Shown piece after piece: positions 1-6,932 of a stretch of DNA of 18,498 bases. Source of the DNA: Pseudomonadales bacterium (GTDB taxonomy: Bacteria > Pseudomonadota > Gammaproteobacteria > Pseudomonadales > UBA3067); contig JAESUE010000193.1 in NCBI GenBank assembly GCA_016763235.1, forward strand, positions 1 through 18,498, written 5' to 3'. The notes beneath the pieces were generated by a model that had not been told where the DNA came from, ran no database searches, and saw nothing but the letters and a program-made list of their open reading frames with translations. The position numbers were made by a program, and so were the translations under genes. Positions within the stretch are counted from its first letter, which is position 1; each line of letters begins with the position of its first letter.

Positions 1-57
1 GGCCGTTGCGTACAGTGACAGATAGCCTTTATGGGCGTTGTTTTAAGGAGTTAAATT

Positions 58-927
58 ATGGCAGGTGGAATCTTAGCGATTCTTGATGATGTGGCGATAT
101 TGCTCGACGACGCGGTGGTAATGAGTAAAGTGGCGGCAAAAAAAACCGCCGGTATCTTGGGTGATGATTTAGCGGTTAACGCAGAAAAAGCGACAGGTTT
201 TCATGCTTCGCGGGAGCTTCCGGTGATTTGGGAAATTACCAAAGGTTCTTTTATCAATAAGTTGATTATTCTGCCCATCGCTTTTTTATTAAGTGCCTAC
301 ATGCCTTTTTTGATTGTTCCCATATTACTGATCGGCGGTTCTTATCTTTGCTACGAAGGGGTGGAGAAAATAATGGAGTGGTTCGTGCCTCACGAGCGTG
401 CGGTTATTGCCGCACAGGAGACCGCTAACCCGAAAGAACTGATAAAACGTGAGTCGACGAAAATAAAAGCAGCCGTGCGTACTGATTTTATTCTCTCTAT
501 CGAAATCGTTGTTATCGCCTTGGGTTCGGTGATGGATCAACACTTGGTACTGCAAATTATGGTGGTTGGTTTTGTTGCGCTGCTGGCAACTGTGGGTGTT
601 TATGGTTTTGTGGCATTGTTGGTTCGTATGGATGATACGGGGTTTTATTTAATTGAACGTGCGGATAATATGAAAGGTTTTGGTAAGCGTGGTGTAAAGC
701 TAAGCGGCGAAGCCCTGGTTGCGGCTTTACCAAAAGTGATTCGCTTACTTGGCGTTGTTGGCACCGTTGCTATGTTATTGGTGGGTGGCGGGATGTTTGT
801 ACATAATATTGAAGCGGTTCATCATGCACTGGCGATTTTTCCGGGTTTAACGGCAGACTTTACTGCCGGGATTATCGTGGGTTTAATATCCCTTCTTGTG
901 ATGAAGATTGCTCATGCGGTAAAATGA
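58..927 (+). CDS. yedI: YedI/DUF808 family inner-membrane protein
   Basis: Predicted 289-residue polytopic inner-membrane protein of the DUF808 family; E. coli YedI is the member I recognise. The biochemical function of the family is not established. The N-terminus (residues 1-55) carries the family signature: 'AILDDVAILLDD' near residues 7-18, then 'AAKKTAGILGDDL' at 26-38 and 'SRELPVIW' at 51-58. Hydrophobic segments lie near residues 66-98, 143-158, 163-190, 228-250 and 268-287. The length is typical of the family (E. coli about 305). The ATG is preceded by AAGGAG at 45-50 with 7 nt spacing, which supports this start. The next gene begins more than 150 bp downstream and is AT-rich and unrelated, so I see no operon partner. 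Family assignment is strong; role unknown. Confidence 0.93.
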   Translation: MAGGILAILDDVAILLDDAVVMSKVAAKKTAGILGDDLAVNAEKATGFHASRELPVIWEITKGSFINKLIILPIAFLLSAYMPFLIVPILLIGGSYLCYEGVEKIMEWFVPHERAVIAAQETANPKELIKRESTKIKAAVRTDFILSIEIVVIALGSVMDQHLVLQIMVVGFVALLATVGVYGFVALLVRMDDTGFYLIERADNMKGFGKRGVKLSGEALVAALPKVIRLLGVVGTVAMLLVGGGMFVHNIEAVHHALAIFPGLTADFTAGIIVGLISLLVMKIAHAVK

Positions 928-954
928 TTCTTGTAATGATTCTTGTAATGATTC
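923..954. repeat. 12-bp tandem repeat over the yedI stop codon
   Basis: The unit AATGATTCTTGT occurs at 923-934 and 935-946, followed by a partial third copy AATGATTC at 947-954. The yedI stop codon TGA (925-927) is inside the first copy, so copy number does not change the protein. It looks like simple slippage or duplication. No function is implied. Confidence 0.85.
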
Positions 955-1091
955 GACGCGCGCCAAAACTCACGAATAGCGCGCATTTATACGGATAAAT
1001 CTACATTGGCCCTATAGGTATCTGAATATTGAGTAGTCATGTGAGAATAAAGAAAACAGTTTTAGAACAGTCGATTATTAAGGTTGAATGC

Positions 1092-1529
1092 ATGAGCCTT
1101 CAAGAAAAGGAATCTATAGTTGACGAAATATTTAATGAGCAACCAAACCTATTGGCCTCAGTTTTGGTTCAGCCTCAGATGGGGAATTCATTAGAGAATA
1201 TTGACGTTTTGCTAAACATACTTATTGTTGCGCATATATCTTTAAAAGAGTCTGGGGTTAAACTCAGAAAAATAACAGAAAGCCTTCAAGAAAGCGAGAT
1301 GGCAAAGTTTGTTGTCACTGTAAACTTCTCAGAAGGTTTGGATTCCTCAGGTATTGTTAGCGCAATAGGCCAATATATAGCTTCTCAAAGAGAGAAATAT
1401 CTATTGGTTTATGCTTTCAATGAAATGAATAACGCAGGTTTTTGTAGTTTAAAAACTGAAAATTATAAATATTTAATAATGGCCGGTATAAATATAGTCA
1501 GTTGTATATCTGCCGGGAAATTGGCCTAA
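1092..1529 (+). CDS. hypothetical protein, AT-rich orphan, possible gene cassette
   Basis: I do not recognise this 145-residue protein. It looks soluble, with no signal peptide, and is predominantly helical with amphipathic stretches. A distinctive part is 'NFSEGLDSSGIVSAIGQYI' around residues 78-96. I chose the ATG at 1092 because AAGG (1080-1083) precedes it by 8 nt. The same frame is open upstream to a TTG at 1029 (166 residues), which has no good ribosome binding site. Base composition differs from its neighbours: 60-base rows at 1081 and 1441 hold about 35% and 20% G+C, against about 60% in the row at 3121 inside bioA. The TAA stop lies inside the first box of an attC-like site (1524-1573), as is common in integron gene cassettes. 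Function unknown; probably a real gene, start uncertain. Confidence 0.6.
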   Translation: MSLQEKESIVDEIFNEQPNLLASVLVQPQMGNSLENIDVLLNILIVAHISLKESGVKLRKITESLQESEMAKFVVTVNFSEGLDSSGIVSAIGQYIASQREKYLLVYAFNEMNNAGFCSLKTENYKYLIMAGINIVSCISAGKLA

Positions 1530-1573
1530 TTAATACCTGCGCCGGACCTAGTAATGTGAGGTGGGCGTTAGGC
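1524..1573 (+). other. attC-like recombination site (integron cassette junction)
   Basis: Left outer box GCCTAAT (1524-1530) pairs over six bases with right outer box GTTAGGC (1567-1573), which fits the attC consensus GTTRRRY. Inside them, ACCT (1535-1538) pairs with AGGT (1559-1562), leaving four unpaired bases on each side (1531-1534 and 1563-1566), or five counting the mismatched last base of the outer box. This matches the R box, unpaired central spacer and L box plan of attC. The upstream ORF ends inside the left box and the downstream ATG starts 3 bp after GTTAGGC, both typical of cassettes. Against it: 50 bp is a little shorter than usual attC sites, the inner stem is short, and no integrase or second attC is visible. 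Confidence 0.5.
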
Positions 1574-1576
1574 ATC

Positions 1577-1984
1577 ATGGAGAGTAAATTGGCAGTAACG
1601 GGAGAGTGTTTTTGCGGGGGGATAAAATATCAGGTTAATGGCAGGCTCCGTGACGCAAGATCATGCCACTGCTCTCGTTGCCGTAAAGCATTCAGTTCTC
1701 AAGCATCAGCGTATGCTTTAGTCGAATCTCAAGATTTCCAATGGTTAGCGGGTGAAAGCCTACTTACCTCTTATGTTGGTAAGCATGGTTTTGGCATTCA
1801 ATTTTGTAGTCAGTGTGGTTCGACACTTTGTGGCGTTTTAAATGGTGTTATTCACGGCGTCACATTGGGTTGCTTAAACAGTGACCCCAAAATCGAGCTT
1901 GGTAAGCATATTTATGTTGGCTCTAAAGCAAGCTGGGAAACTATTCCTGACGGAGTGCCGCAGTTTCAAGAAGGCTCGCCATAA
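1577..1984 (+). CDS. GFA-domain zinc-binding protein (CENP-V/GFA family)
   Basis: A 135-residue protein of the GFA family, small zinc-binding proteins named after glutathione-dependent formaldehyde-activating enzyme. Most members have no proven substrate, so no reaction is claimed. Zinc ligands are visible: Cys11 and Cys13 in 'GECFCGG', Cys30, Cys32 and Cys35 in 'CHCSRC', and Cys77 and Cys80 in 'FCSQCGS'. The length is normal. The frame is open upstream to 1502, but the ATG at 1577 is preferred because the GFA fold begins at 'LAVTGECFCGG' and the upstream codons run through the attC-like site. The ribosome binding site is weak (AGG at 1570-1572, rather close). GFA genes are frequent integron cassette passengers (family knowledge), which fits the attC-like site immediately upstream. 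Confidence 0.88.
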   Translation: MESKLAVTGECFCGGIKYQVNGRLRDARSCHCSRCRKAFSSQASAYALVESQDFQWLAGESLLTSYVGKHGFGIQFCSQCGSTLCGVLNGVIHGVTLGCLNSDPKIELGKHIYVGSKASWETIPDGVPQFQEGSP

Positions 1985-2069
1985 AAAGCCACGTTACTTT
2001 GCCTGCTCCTGATAAAAATGTTATTCGTTTTGTTCTACTACCTGGTTTTTTGCGTAGAGCAGGGCTTTT
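1984..2069. terminator. bulged inverted repeat between convergent genes, possible bidirectional terminator
   Basis: This lies in the 93-bp gap between the GFA gene (plus) and the cvfB-type gene (minus). AAAAGCC (1984-1990) pairs with GGCTTTT (2063-2069), and CCTGCTC (2002-2008) pairs with GAGCAGG (2057-2063). Together they form a stem with an 11-12 nt one-sided bulge and a loop of about 48 nt. A-runs and T-runs flank it on both strands. The convergent position suits a bidirectional terminator, but the large loop makes it non-classical. I see no GTTRRRY box that would close a second attC here. Confidence 0.35.
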
Positions 2070-2077
2070 GAAAAACC

Positions 2078-2908
2078 TTATTTCACCAAAAGTATCCTTT
2101 CTTTTTCGATGATGATTTTCTTGTCTTTATACAGTTTGCCGATGGTCATTTTAAATACCCGTTTGCTCATGCCGAAATAATCCTCAATGGCGTCAGCGGG
2201 GCTTTTATCCCCAAGGGGGACTTCTCCTCCTGCTTGCTCTAGTTTTTCTAGAATAACATCGGATAGCGGCCCAGTTTTTTGGTAGCCCAGTGGTTTCAAA
2301 CTGACATCGAGCTTTCCATCTTCGCGGGGTTGTTTTATATAGCCTTCGATTTTCTTGCCCGCGGTAAGAGGTTTTCTCATATCAGCGGCGTGGACCACTC
2401 CCCAGTATTTATCATCAACCACAACTTTATAACCGAGATCAGTGGGCGAATAGGGCATGACTTTTACTTTGTCATTAAATTGATATTGAATGGCTTGGTC
2501 TTTGATAAAGCGGTTGAGGCGTTCGGTGGCGACAATACGGTTTGAGTTATCAAGGTAGAGAAAGACGGTATGAAAGTCGCCTTCGGTCATGGGACGTTTT
2601 TGTTCAGAGAAGGGCACTAATAAATCTTTTGCTAGCCCCCAGTCTAAAAAGGCGCCAACCTGGTTGACGGATTTTACTTGCAGGGATGCGACCTGGCCCA
2701 CTGTTGCCCGTGGGCGCTGGGTAGTGGCAATGGGGCGGTCTTCGGAGTCGAGGTATAAAAATACCTTTAGGGTATCCTCGGCTTTACAGTCCTCGGGTGA
2801 ATAGCGATTTGGCAACAAGATGTTCCCCCATACGCCGCCGTCGAGAATCCAGCCCATATGTTCTTTTTTTAAAAGGGTCATGTCGTTATATTGACCGAGT
2901 TGCGCCAT
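2078..2908 (-). CDS. cvfB: CvfB/YitL-family S1-like RNA-binding protein
   Basis: A 276-residue protein with the CvfB layout. Three S1-like OB-fold repeats lie at about residues 2-62, 69-131 and 145-205, followed by a C-terminal winged helix at about 212-276 ('AIEDYFGMSKRVFKMTIG', 240-257, then a basic region). S1 hallmarks include 'VASLQVKSVNQVGAFLDWG' at 73-91 and 'LPNRYSP' at 32-38. CvfB proteins bind RNA and affect virulence or general gene expression in Firmicutes; in gammaproteobacteria the role is poorly defined. The frame is open to 3022, but I start at the ATG at 2906-2908. The family begins around 'MAQLGQYNDM', the extra upstream residues look non-coding, and AAGG precedes this ATG at about 10 nt. 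It is transcribed divergently from bioA. The symbol is a family-level assignment. Confidence 0.88.
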   Translation of the reverse strand: MAQLGQYNDMTLLKKEHMGWILDGGVWGNILLPNRYSPEDCKAEDTLKVFLYLDSEDRPIATTQRPRATVGQVASLQVKSVNQVGAFLDWGLAKDLLVPFSEQKRPMTEGDFHTVFLYLDNSNRIVATERLNRFIKDQAIQYQFNDKVKVMPYSPTDLGYKVVVDDKYWGVVHAADMRKPLTAGKKIEGYIKQPREDGKLDVSLKPLGYQKTGPLSDVILEKLEQAGGEVPLGDKSPADAIEDYFGMSKRVFKMTIGKLYKDKKIIIEKERILLVK

Positions 2909-3037
2909 AATGTTTTGCCTTGTTTCGTTCAAGCTCGAAAGGGATCTGCACAGTTTAACAAAAAATCCGTTGCAGGTTTTAAAGTTTAGCCCTTGCTTGG
3001 TGGCGGGGCTGTGTAAAAACAATAGTGAGAATGGAAT
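2909..3037. promoter_or_regulatory. divergent intergenic region, cvfB-type gene / bioA
   Basis: These 129 bp separate the divergent starts and must carry both promoters if each gene has its own. I could not pick convincing -35/-10 pairs by eye. The bioA ATG (3038) has only a weak purine stretch (GAGAATGG, about 3025-3032) as a ribosome binding site. A BirA-type biotin operator was looked for and not found. Confidence 0.4.
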
Positions 3038-4390
3038 ATGCCAACAAATGCTGAATGGATGGCCCGAGATTTAAAAGTACTCTGGCACCCCTGTACCCAG
3101 ATGAAAGACCACGAGTGGTTGCCCGTGGTGCCTATCAAGCGCGGCAAAGGGGTGTGGTTGGAGGATTTTGACGGCAACCAGTATATCGATGCGGTGAGTT
3201 CTTGGTGGGTGAACCTGTTTGGCCATTGCAACCCGCGCATTAACGCGGCCTTGGTAGACCAGTTGGAAACCTTGGAGCATGTGATTTTGGGCGGTTTCTC
3301 TCATCGTGCGGTGGTGGAGCTTTCTGAGCAACTCGTTGAGATAACGCCAGCGGGGTTAGATCGTTGCTTTTATGCAGATAATGGCTCTTCTGCCGTCGAA
3401 GTTGCCCTGAAGATGAGTTTCCATTATTGGCAGAATTGCGGCCAAAAGAAAAAGACGCGTTTTGTGACCTTATCAAACAGTTACCACGGTGAAACCCTTG
3501 CCGCGCTGGCGGTAGGGGATGTGGCGCTTTATAAGGAAACTTACGAACCGCTGTTGATGGATGTGATTACTGTACCGAGCCCCGATTGTTACTTTCGTGA
3601 GGAAGGAGAAAGTTGGTCGGATTACTCCGAGCGCCAGTTTGAAAAAATGGAGCTGGCACTGGAGAAGCATCATCAGGAGGTGTGTGCGGTTATCGTTGAG
3701 CCCTTGATTCAGTGTGCGGGTAATATGCGCATGTATCACCCTATTTACCTCACTAAATTACGCGAAGCCTGCGATCGATATGGTGTGCACCTTATTGCCG
3801 ATGAAATCGCGGTTGGTTTTGGTCGAACGGGGACCATGTTCGCCTGTGAGCAGGCCAAGATTACGCCCGACTTTATGTGTCTTTCAAAGGGTTTAACGGG
3901 GGGATATTTGCCCTTGTCTGCGGTGATGACATCCACACCGATTTACGATGCTTTTTATGATGATTATGAAAGCATGAAGGCGTTTCTTCATTCCCATAGT
4001 TTTACCGGCAACCCCCTTGGCTGCCGGGCCGCTTTAGCGACGTTAGACATATTCAGAACGGACGATGTTATCAATGCGAACCAGCAGTTGATCGACGTAA
4101 TGAAACAAGCCTGCGCGCCTCTTGCGGATCACCCTCACGTGGCAGAAGTGCGTCAGCACGGTATGGTGGTGGCGATTGAGCTGGTGAAAAACAAAAAAAG
4201 TCGTGAGGCCTATCCGTGGCAAGAGCGGCGAGGTTTGAAGGTGTATCAACATGCGTTATCGAGAGGCGCCTTGCTGCGGCCCTTGGGGAATGTTGTTTAT
4301 TTGATGCCGCCTTATGTGATCACCCCTGAGCAAATCCATCAATTGGTCGAGATCATGCTTGAAGGCATTCATATAGCGACGCGGGATTAA
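3038..4390 (+). CDS. bioA: adenosylmethionine-8-amino-7-oxononanoate aminotransferase (DAPA synthase)
   Basis: A cytoplasmic PLP-dependent class III aminotransferase of biotin synthesis. It converts 7-keto-8-aminopelargonate to 7,8-diaminopelargonate using S-adenosylmethionine as amino donor. The sequence shows 'LWHPCTQMKDHE' at 15-26, 'SSWWVNLFGH' at 54-63, 'SYHGET' at 148-153, the PLP-binding Asp255 in 'LIADEIAVGFGRTG', and the Schiff-base Lys284 in 'LSKGLTGGYLPLSAV'. 'LRPLGNVVYLMPPYVITPEQ' near the C-terminus is typical of BioA. The 450-residue length matches the Pseudomonas-type enzyme, which is slightly longer than E. coli BioA. rsmE follows 40 bp downstream on the same strand, as in P. 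aeruginosa, so the two are probably co-transcribed. The other bio genes are not in the window. Confidence 0.96.
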   Translation: MPTNAEWMARDLKVLWHPCTQMKDHEWLPVVPIKRGKGVWLEDFDGNQYIDAVSSWWVNLFGHCNPRINAALVDQLETLEHVILGGFSHRAVVELSEQLVEITPAGLDRCFYADNGSSAVEVALKMSFHYWQNCGQKKKTRFVTLSNSYHGETLAALAVGDVALYKETYEPLLMDVITVPSPDCYFREEGESWSDYSERQFEKMELALEKHHQEVCAVIVEPLIQCAGNMRMYHPIYLTKLREACDRYGVHLIADEIAVGFGRTGTMFACEQAKITPDFMCLSKGLTGGYLPLSAVMTSTPIYDAFYDDYESMKAFLHSHSFTGNPLGCRAALATLDIFRTDDVINANQQLIDVMKQACAPLADHPHVAEVRQHGMVVAIELVKNKKSREAYPWQERRGLKVYQHALSRGALLRPLGNVVYLMPPYVITPEQIHQLVEIMLEGIHIATRD

Positions 4391-4430
4391 ACCGAGCCAG
4401 TTGCTAAAAAGTAAGCGAGAGAAGTAATAA

Positions 4431-5186
4431 ATGAGTAACACGCGAATTTACGTTGATATGCCTCTCGCTACGGGGGAGGAGTTCGCTCTGGGCGCTGCTC
4501 CTGCTAACCATTTAAGCAATGTGCTGCGTATGGGAGAGGGTGCCCCAGTAACATTATTTAATGGCAGTGGCGGTGAATATCACGGTTGTTTGACGGTGGT
4601 TAGAAAAAAAAATGTGCGGGTGATGCTCGATACGTTTAGTGATGATAACAACGTTTCCTCCCTCAAGGTTCACCTCGGCCAAGTGATGATAAAAGGGGAG
4701 CGTATGGATTATGCGCTACAGAAAGCCACTGAGTTGGGGGTGGCGGAGATTAGCCTGTTAATCAGCGAGCGCTGCCAGGTGCGCTTAAAGGGCGAGCGCT
4801 TAGAAAAGAAGGTGTCTCATTGGCAACGCGTGGTACAAAGTGCGTGTGAGCAGTGCCAAAGCAATCTTGTTCCTAAAGTAAATATGCCCCAAACCCTTCA
4901 TAGCTGGTTATCTGAACGAGAAGAAAATCTGCGCTGGGTGTGCCATCCAAGGCTTGGTGGAGAGTCGAAAGAGCAAACGTTAGCAGATAAAAACAATGCT
5001 AGCGCAGCGAACATTGATAGCGCGGCTTTATTAATTGGTGCTGAAGGTGGTTTAACCGAAGAGGAGGTTGAACTGGCGTGTGCGCATCAGTTTGCGCCGC
5101 AGTGTTTCGGCCCAAGGGTTTTACGCGCAGAAACAGCACCCGTAGTGGCCTTGAGTCTTTTGCAAATGCGCTATGGCGATTTTTAG
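4431..5186 (+). CDS. rsmE: 16S rRNA (uracil-1498-N3)-methyltransferase RsmE
   Basis: A SPOUT-class methyltransferase that makes m3U1498 in 16S rRNA of the 30S subunit. It has 251 residues, the usual length. The N-terminal PUA-like part includes 'HLSNVLRM' at 27-34. The linker 'IKGERMDYALQKATELGV' (87-104) is the conserved RsmE segment. The trefoil-knot SAM site shows 'IGAEGGLTEEE' (202-212) and 'FGPRVLRAETAPVVALSLLQ' (226-245). The ATG at 4431 has the purine-rich GAGAGAAG about 6 nt upstream. It sits 40 bp after bioA and converges on chpC, from which it is separated by 78 bp. Confidence 0.96.
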   Translation: MSNTRIYVDMPLATGEEFALGAAPANHLSNVLRMGEGAPVTLFNGSGGEYHGCLTVVRKKNVRVMLDTFSDDNNVSSLKVHLGQVMIKGERMDYALQKATELGVAEISLLISERCQVRLKGERLEKKVSHWQRVVQSACEQCQSNLVPKVNMPQTLHSWLSEREENLRWVCHPRLGGESKEQTLADKNNASAANIDSAALLIGAEGGLTEEEVELACAHQFAPQCFGPRVLRAETAPVVALSLLQMRYGDF

Positions 5187-5201
5187 TTATTCATAAGTTG
5201 T

Positions 5202-5286
5202 AACACCTCAGCCCACGCTCAAATTCGTGCATAACAGCGTTAAATTTGAACGCAATCTGAACCGTTACAGAGTTCGCTGAGGTGTT
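5202..5286. terminator. 11-bp perfect inverted repeat at the rsmE/chpC convergent junction
   Basis: AACACCTCAGC (5202-5212) is the exact reverse complement of GCTGAGGTGTT (5276-5286), with a 63-nt interval. Nested inside is GCGTT (5237-5241) with AACGC (5249-5253). The right arm lies within the last codons of chpC and overlaps copy 1 of the 33-bp repeat. Convergent genes make a bidirectional transcription stop plausible. There is no long T-run, so this is only a candidate. Confidence 0.4.
5249..5281 (+). repeat. 33-bp dispersed repeat, copy 1 (3' end of chpC)
   Basis: First of three same-orientation copies (others at 5779-5811 and 17341-17373). The shared core is AATCTGAAC, then five to six variable bases, then CAGAGTTC and CTRAG. 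Copy 1 differs from copy 2 at three positions and from copy 3 at four. Similarity to copy 3 continues a few bases further (GTTGC at 5284-5288). The copy spans the chpC stop codon (TAA, complement of 5265-5267) and supplies its last codons. Confidence 0.85.
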
Positions 5287-5753
5287 GCGAGGAGTTTTTC
5301 TTCCATCATTTCAAGATCGGGAATGATGGCAGATTCCACATTCACGATGACGTGGTGCTTGTTGATACCTTCTCCCTCTTTATCCTCCATTGTAAGCTCA
5401 TCTTTAAACGCTCGAACGAGTCTGGGAGCGTGCTGGCTGAGCAAGGCATAAAAAGGGAGCCTAGGGTTATCCTTTGTCGTGTTTATTACGACGAGTCGGC
5501 TATCGTTGGTGGGGATGACATCCGCACCGGTGCTCAATTTTTCGTAAGAGATGACCGGTATGTGTAAACCGCGCCATTCCACTTCTCCTAGGCACCATTC
5601 GGGAAGATCAGGCAGTTTTTCGGGACGCAAATCACTCACCACTTCTGCAACGGCTTCATTGGGCAGCAGAAGTGTGGCTGAATCCATGGGGATCATCAGG
5701 CAGGCAATTTGATCGGGTAGCCTGCTGTCGCTGATTTGAGAAACATTGCTCAT
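5265..5753 (-). CDS. chpC: ChpC, CheW-like coupling protein of the Pil-Chp system
   Basis: A 162-residue cytoplasmic CheW-domain protein. CheW-type proteins bridge receptor and kinase; ChpC is the accessory second coupler of the Pil-Chp pathway beside PilI. The CheW fold spans roughly residues 14-150. Typical segments are 'TLLLPNEAVAEVV' (27-39) and 'GEVEWRGLHIPVISYEKL' (56-73), where CheW proteins have the 'G...RG..LPV.DL' motif. The length is close to P. aeruginosa ChpC. The ATG (complement 5751-5753) is preceded on the minus strand by AGGA about 9 nt upstream. It is the last gene of the cluster, 82 bp after chpB, a wider gap than between the other chp genes. Direct repeats flank it at 5249 and 5779, and its last codons are repeat-derived. 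Confidence 0.9.
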   Translation of the reverse strand: MSNVSQISDSRLPDQIACLMIPMDSATLLLPNEAVAEVVSDLRPEKLPDLPEWCLGEVEWRGLHIPVISYEKLSTGADVIPTNDSRLVVINTTKDNPRLPFYALLSQHAPRLVRAFKDELTMEDKEGEGINKHHVIVNVESAIIPDLEMMEEKLLATPQRTL

Positions 5754-5778
5754 GGGTTTTCATCCTGTAGGAAAATTA

Positions 5779-5811
5779 AACGTAATCTGAACTGTTACAG
5801 AGTTCGCTAAG
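5779..5811 (+). repeat. 33-bp dispersed repeat, copy 2 (chpC-chpB gap)
   Basis: Same orientation as copies 1 and 3; three differences from copy 1 and five from copy 3 over 33 bp. It occupies most of the 82-bp gap between chpC and chpB, upstream of the chpC ribosome binding site in transcription order. Copies 1 and 2 are direct repeats 530 bp apart and bracket chpC. Confidence 0.85.
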
Positions 5812-5835
5812 CTAAATAGTTACTTAAAAGTTTAG

Positions 5836-6912
5836 TTAACCGGCAGCTTTTTGCGTCTGCTTTATTTGTATTTCTTTTATTTCTTTACGTACTTTTGCGG
5901 TGAGCTGCAGGGCAAGTTGCTTGGGCGTTGCACTGAGGCTGACACAGCCTGCTGCGCGGACTGAATCGGGCATGCTGCTATTGGCACAGCTTTCTGCTGT
6001 CTGTGCCCAGACTGCAGCGCCTCTTTTCACTTGCTCAGGCCCAGCGATCGCACCATCAGACCCCATGCCGCTAAATATAATAGTGCCGCAACTGGCCCCG
6101 TAATAGGTACTGACGATATCTATCACTTGGTCAATACTCGGGGCATAAGGGCCTTGCCAGTCATCCTCTTTGGAGATGAAATAGCCTTTTTCGATATCGA
6201 AAACTGTTTCCACCGGGGCAATATATATTTTCCCATATTCCACTTTGGCGCCGATGGTTTCCTTGCTTAACTCAAAAACACTATGGCGGCCAAGCACTTG
6301 AGTCAGTACTTTTTGGAAGCCTTTATCGATATGTTGGGCCAGTATAAAAGCGATGGGCAAACCTTCTGGCAGCGCGTCAATGAATTCCTTGACCGCAGCA
6401 GGGCCACCTAATGAGGCACCCAGCACCCAAACGCGATTAACTTCTTCGTTGCACCCTGGATAGTAAGGGGTGATTTCTTCATGGTTTGGTGGTTTTGATT
6501 CAGGGGCTTCTTTATTCGGTTTGGCTGCTTGTTCTTTTTCAAATTGAGGCAGTGAAAGGGCAACGCATTGGAGGCAATCGGGTGGGCCGATTTGTTTGCT
6601 GATTTTTTCAAGTAGATTGCGTTTCCAGCGCATAAACTCTGTGCCGCTGGGGGAGGGCACATCGGTGCTGCCGAAAAGAATGGGGTTATCACTGTTTTCT
6701 ATTAGGCTGTCGACCATATCAGCCCACTGGTCTTCGTCAGAAAGATAAATCAGCCAAATGGAAACCGATGCAGATTCTGGCAGTGGCTCTGCATCTGGCG
6801 CGGCGGCAAAACACACCGGGAACCCCATCTCGATGACGGAATCCTTTAGGTGCATGAGGCAACTACCTTTGTCGGAGATAATTGCGAGTTGCTTGCCGAT
6901 GGGTTCACTCAT
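5836..6912 (-). CDS. chpB: ChpB, CheB-type protein-glutamate methylesterase
   Basis: A 358-residue methylesterase expected to remove methyl groups from the PilJ receptor, opposing PilK. The C-terminal CheB domain (about 158-345) has the full catalytic triad: Ser167 in 'LGASLGGP', His194 in 'AQHIDKGF' and Asp286 in 'SGMGSDGA'. The N-terminal ~110 residues have receiver-like length but no visible acidic pair or phospho-acceptor Asp, so the domain is degenerate. An acidic/proline linker (about 125-150) joins the two. The ATG (complement 6910-6912) lies 20 nt after the chpA stop. The upstream minus-strand bases show no Shine-Dalgarno sequence, suggesting translation is coupled to chpA. Confidence 0.94.
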   Translation of the reverse strand: MSEPIGKQLAIISDKGSCLMHLKDSVIEMGFPVCFAAAPDAEPLPESASVSIWLIYLSDEDQWADMVDSLIENSDNPILFGSTDVPSPSGTEFMRWKRNLLEKISKQIGPPDCLQCVALSLPQFEKEQAAKPNKEAPESKPPNHEEITPYYPGCNEEVNRVWVLGASLGGPAAVKEFIDALPEGLPIAFILAQHIDKGFQKVLTQVLGRHSVFELSKETIGAKVEYGKIYIAPVETVFDIEKGYFISKEDDWQGPYAPSIDQVIDIVSTYYGASCGTIIFSGMGSDGAIAGPEQVKRGAAVWAQTAESCANSSMPDSVRAAGCVSLSATPKQLALQLTAKVRKEIKEIQIKQTQKAAG

Positions 6913-6932
6913 TTTAAGGTCAAGGTGTTGCG

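Noticed and set aside
957..984. GCGCGC at 958-963 and 979-984 as a terminator after yedI
   Set aside because: The hexamers are self-complementary, the stem is short with a 15-nt loop, and no T-run follows.
1083..1089. GTTGAAT just before the orphan ORF start as the boundary of another attC site
   Set aside because: It fits GTTRRRY, but no pairing left box or inner stem lies upstream; a 7-base degenerate match is expected by chance about once per kilobase.
2948..2985. Possible BirA biotin operator upstream of bioA (GTTTAACAA)
   Set aside because: The single half-site is in the wrong orientation and no partner half is found at the expected spacing.
2909..3022. Upstream extension of the cvfB-type gene to 3022
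   Set aside because: The extra 38 residues look non-coding, are absent from the family, and a better start with AAGG upstream exists at 2908.
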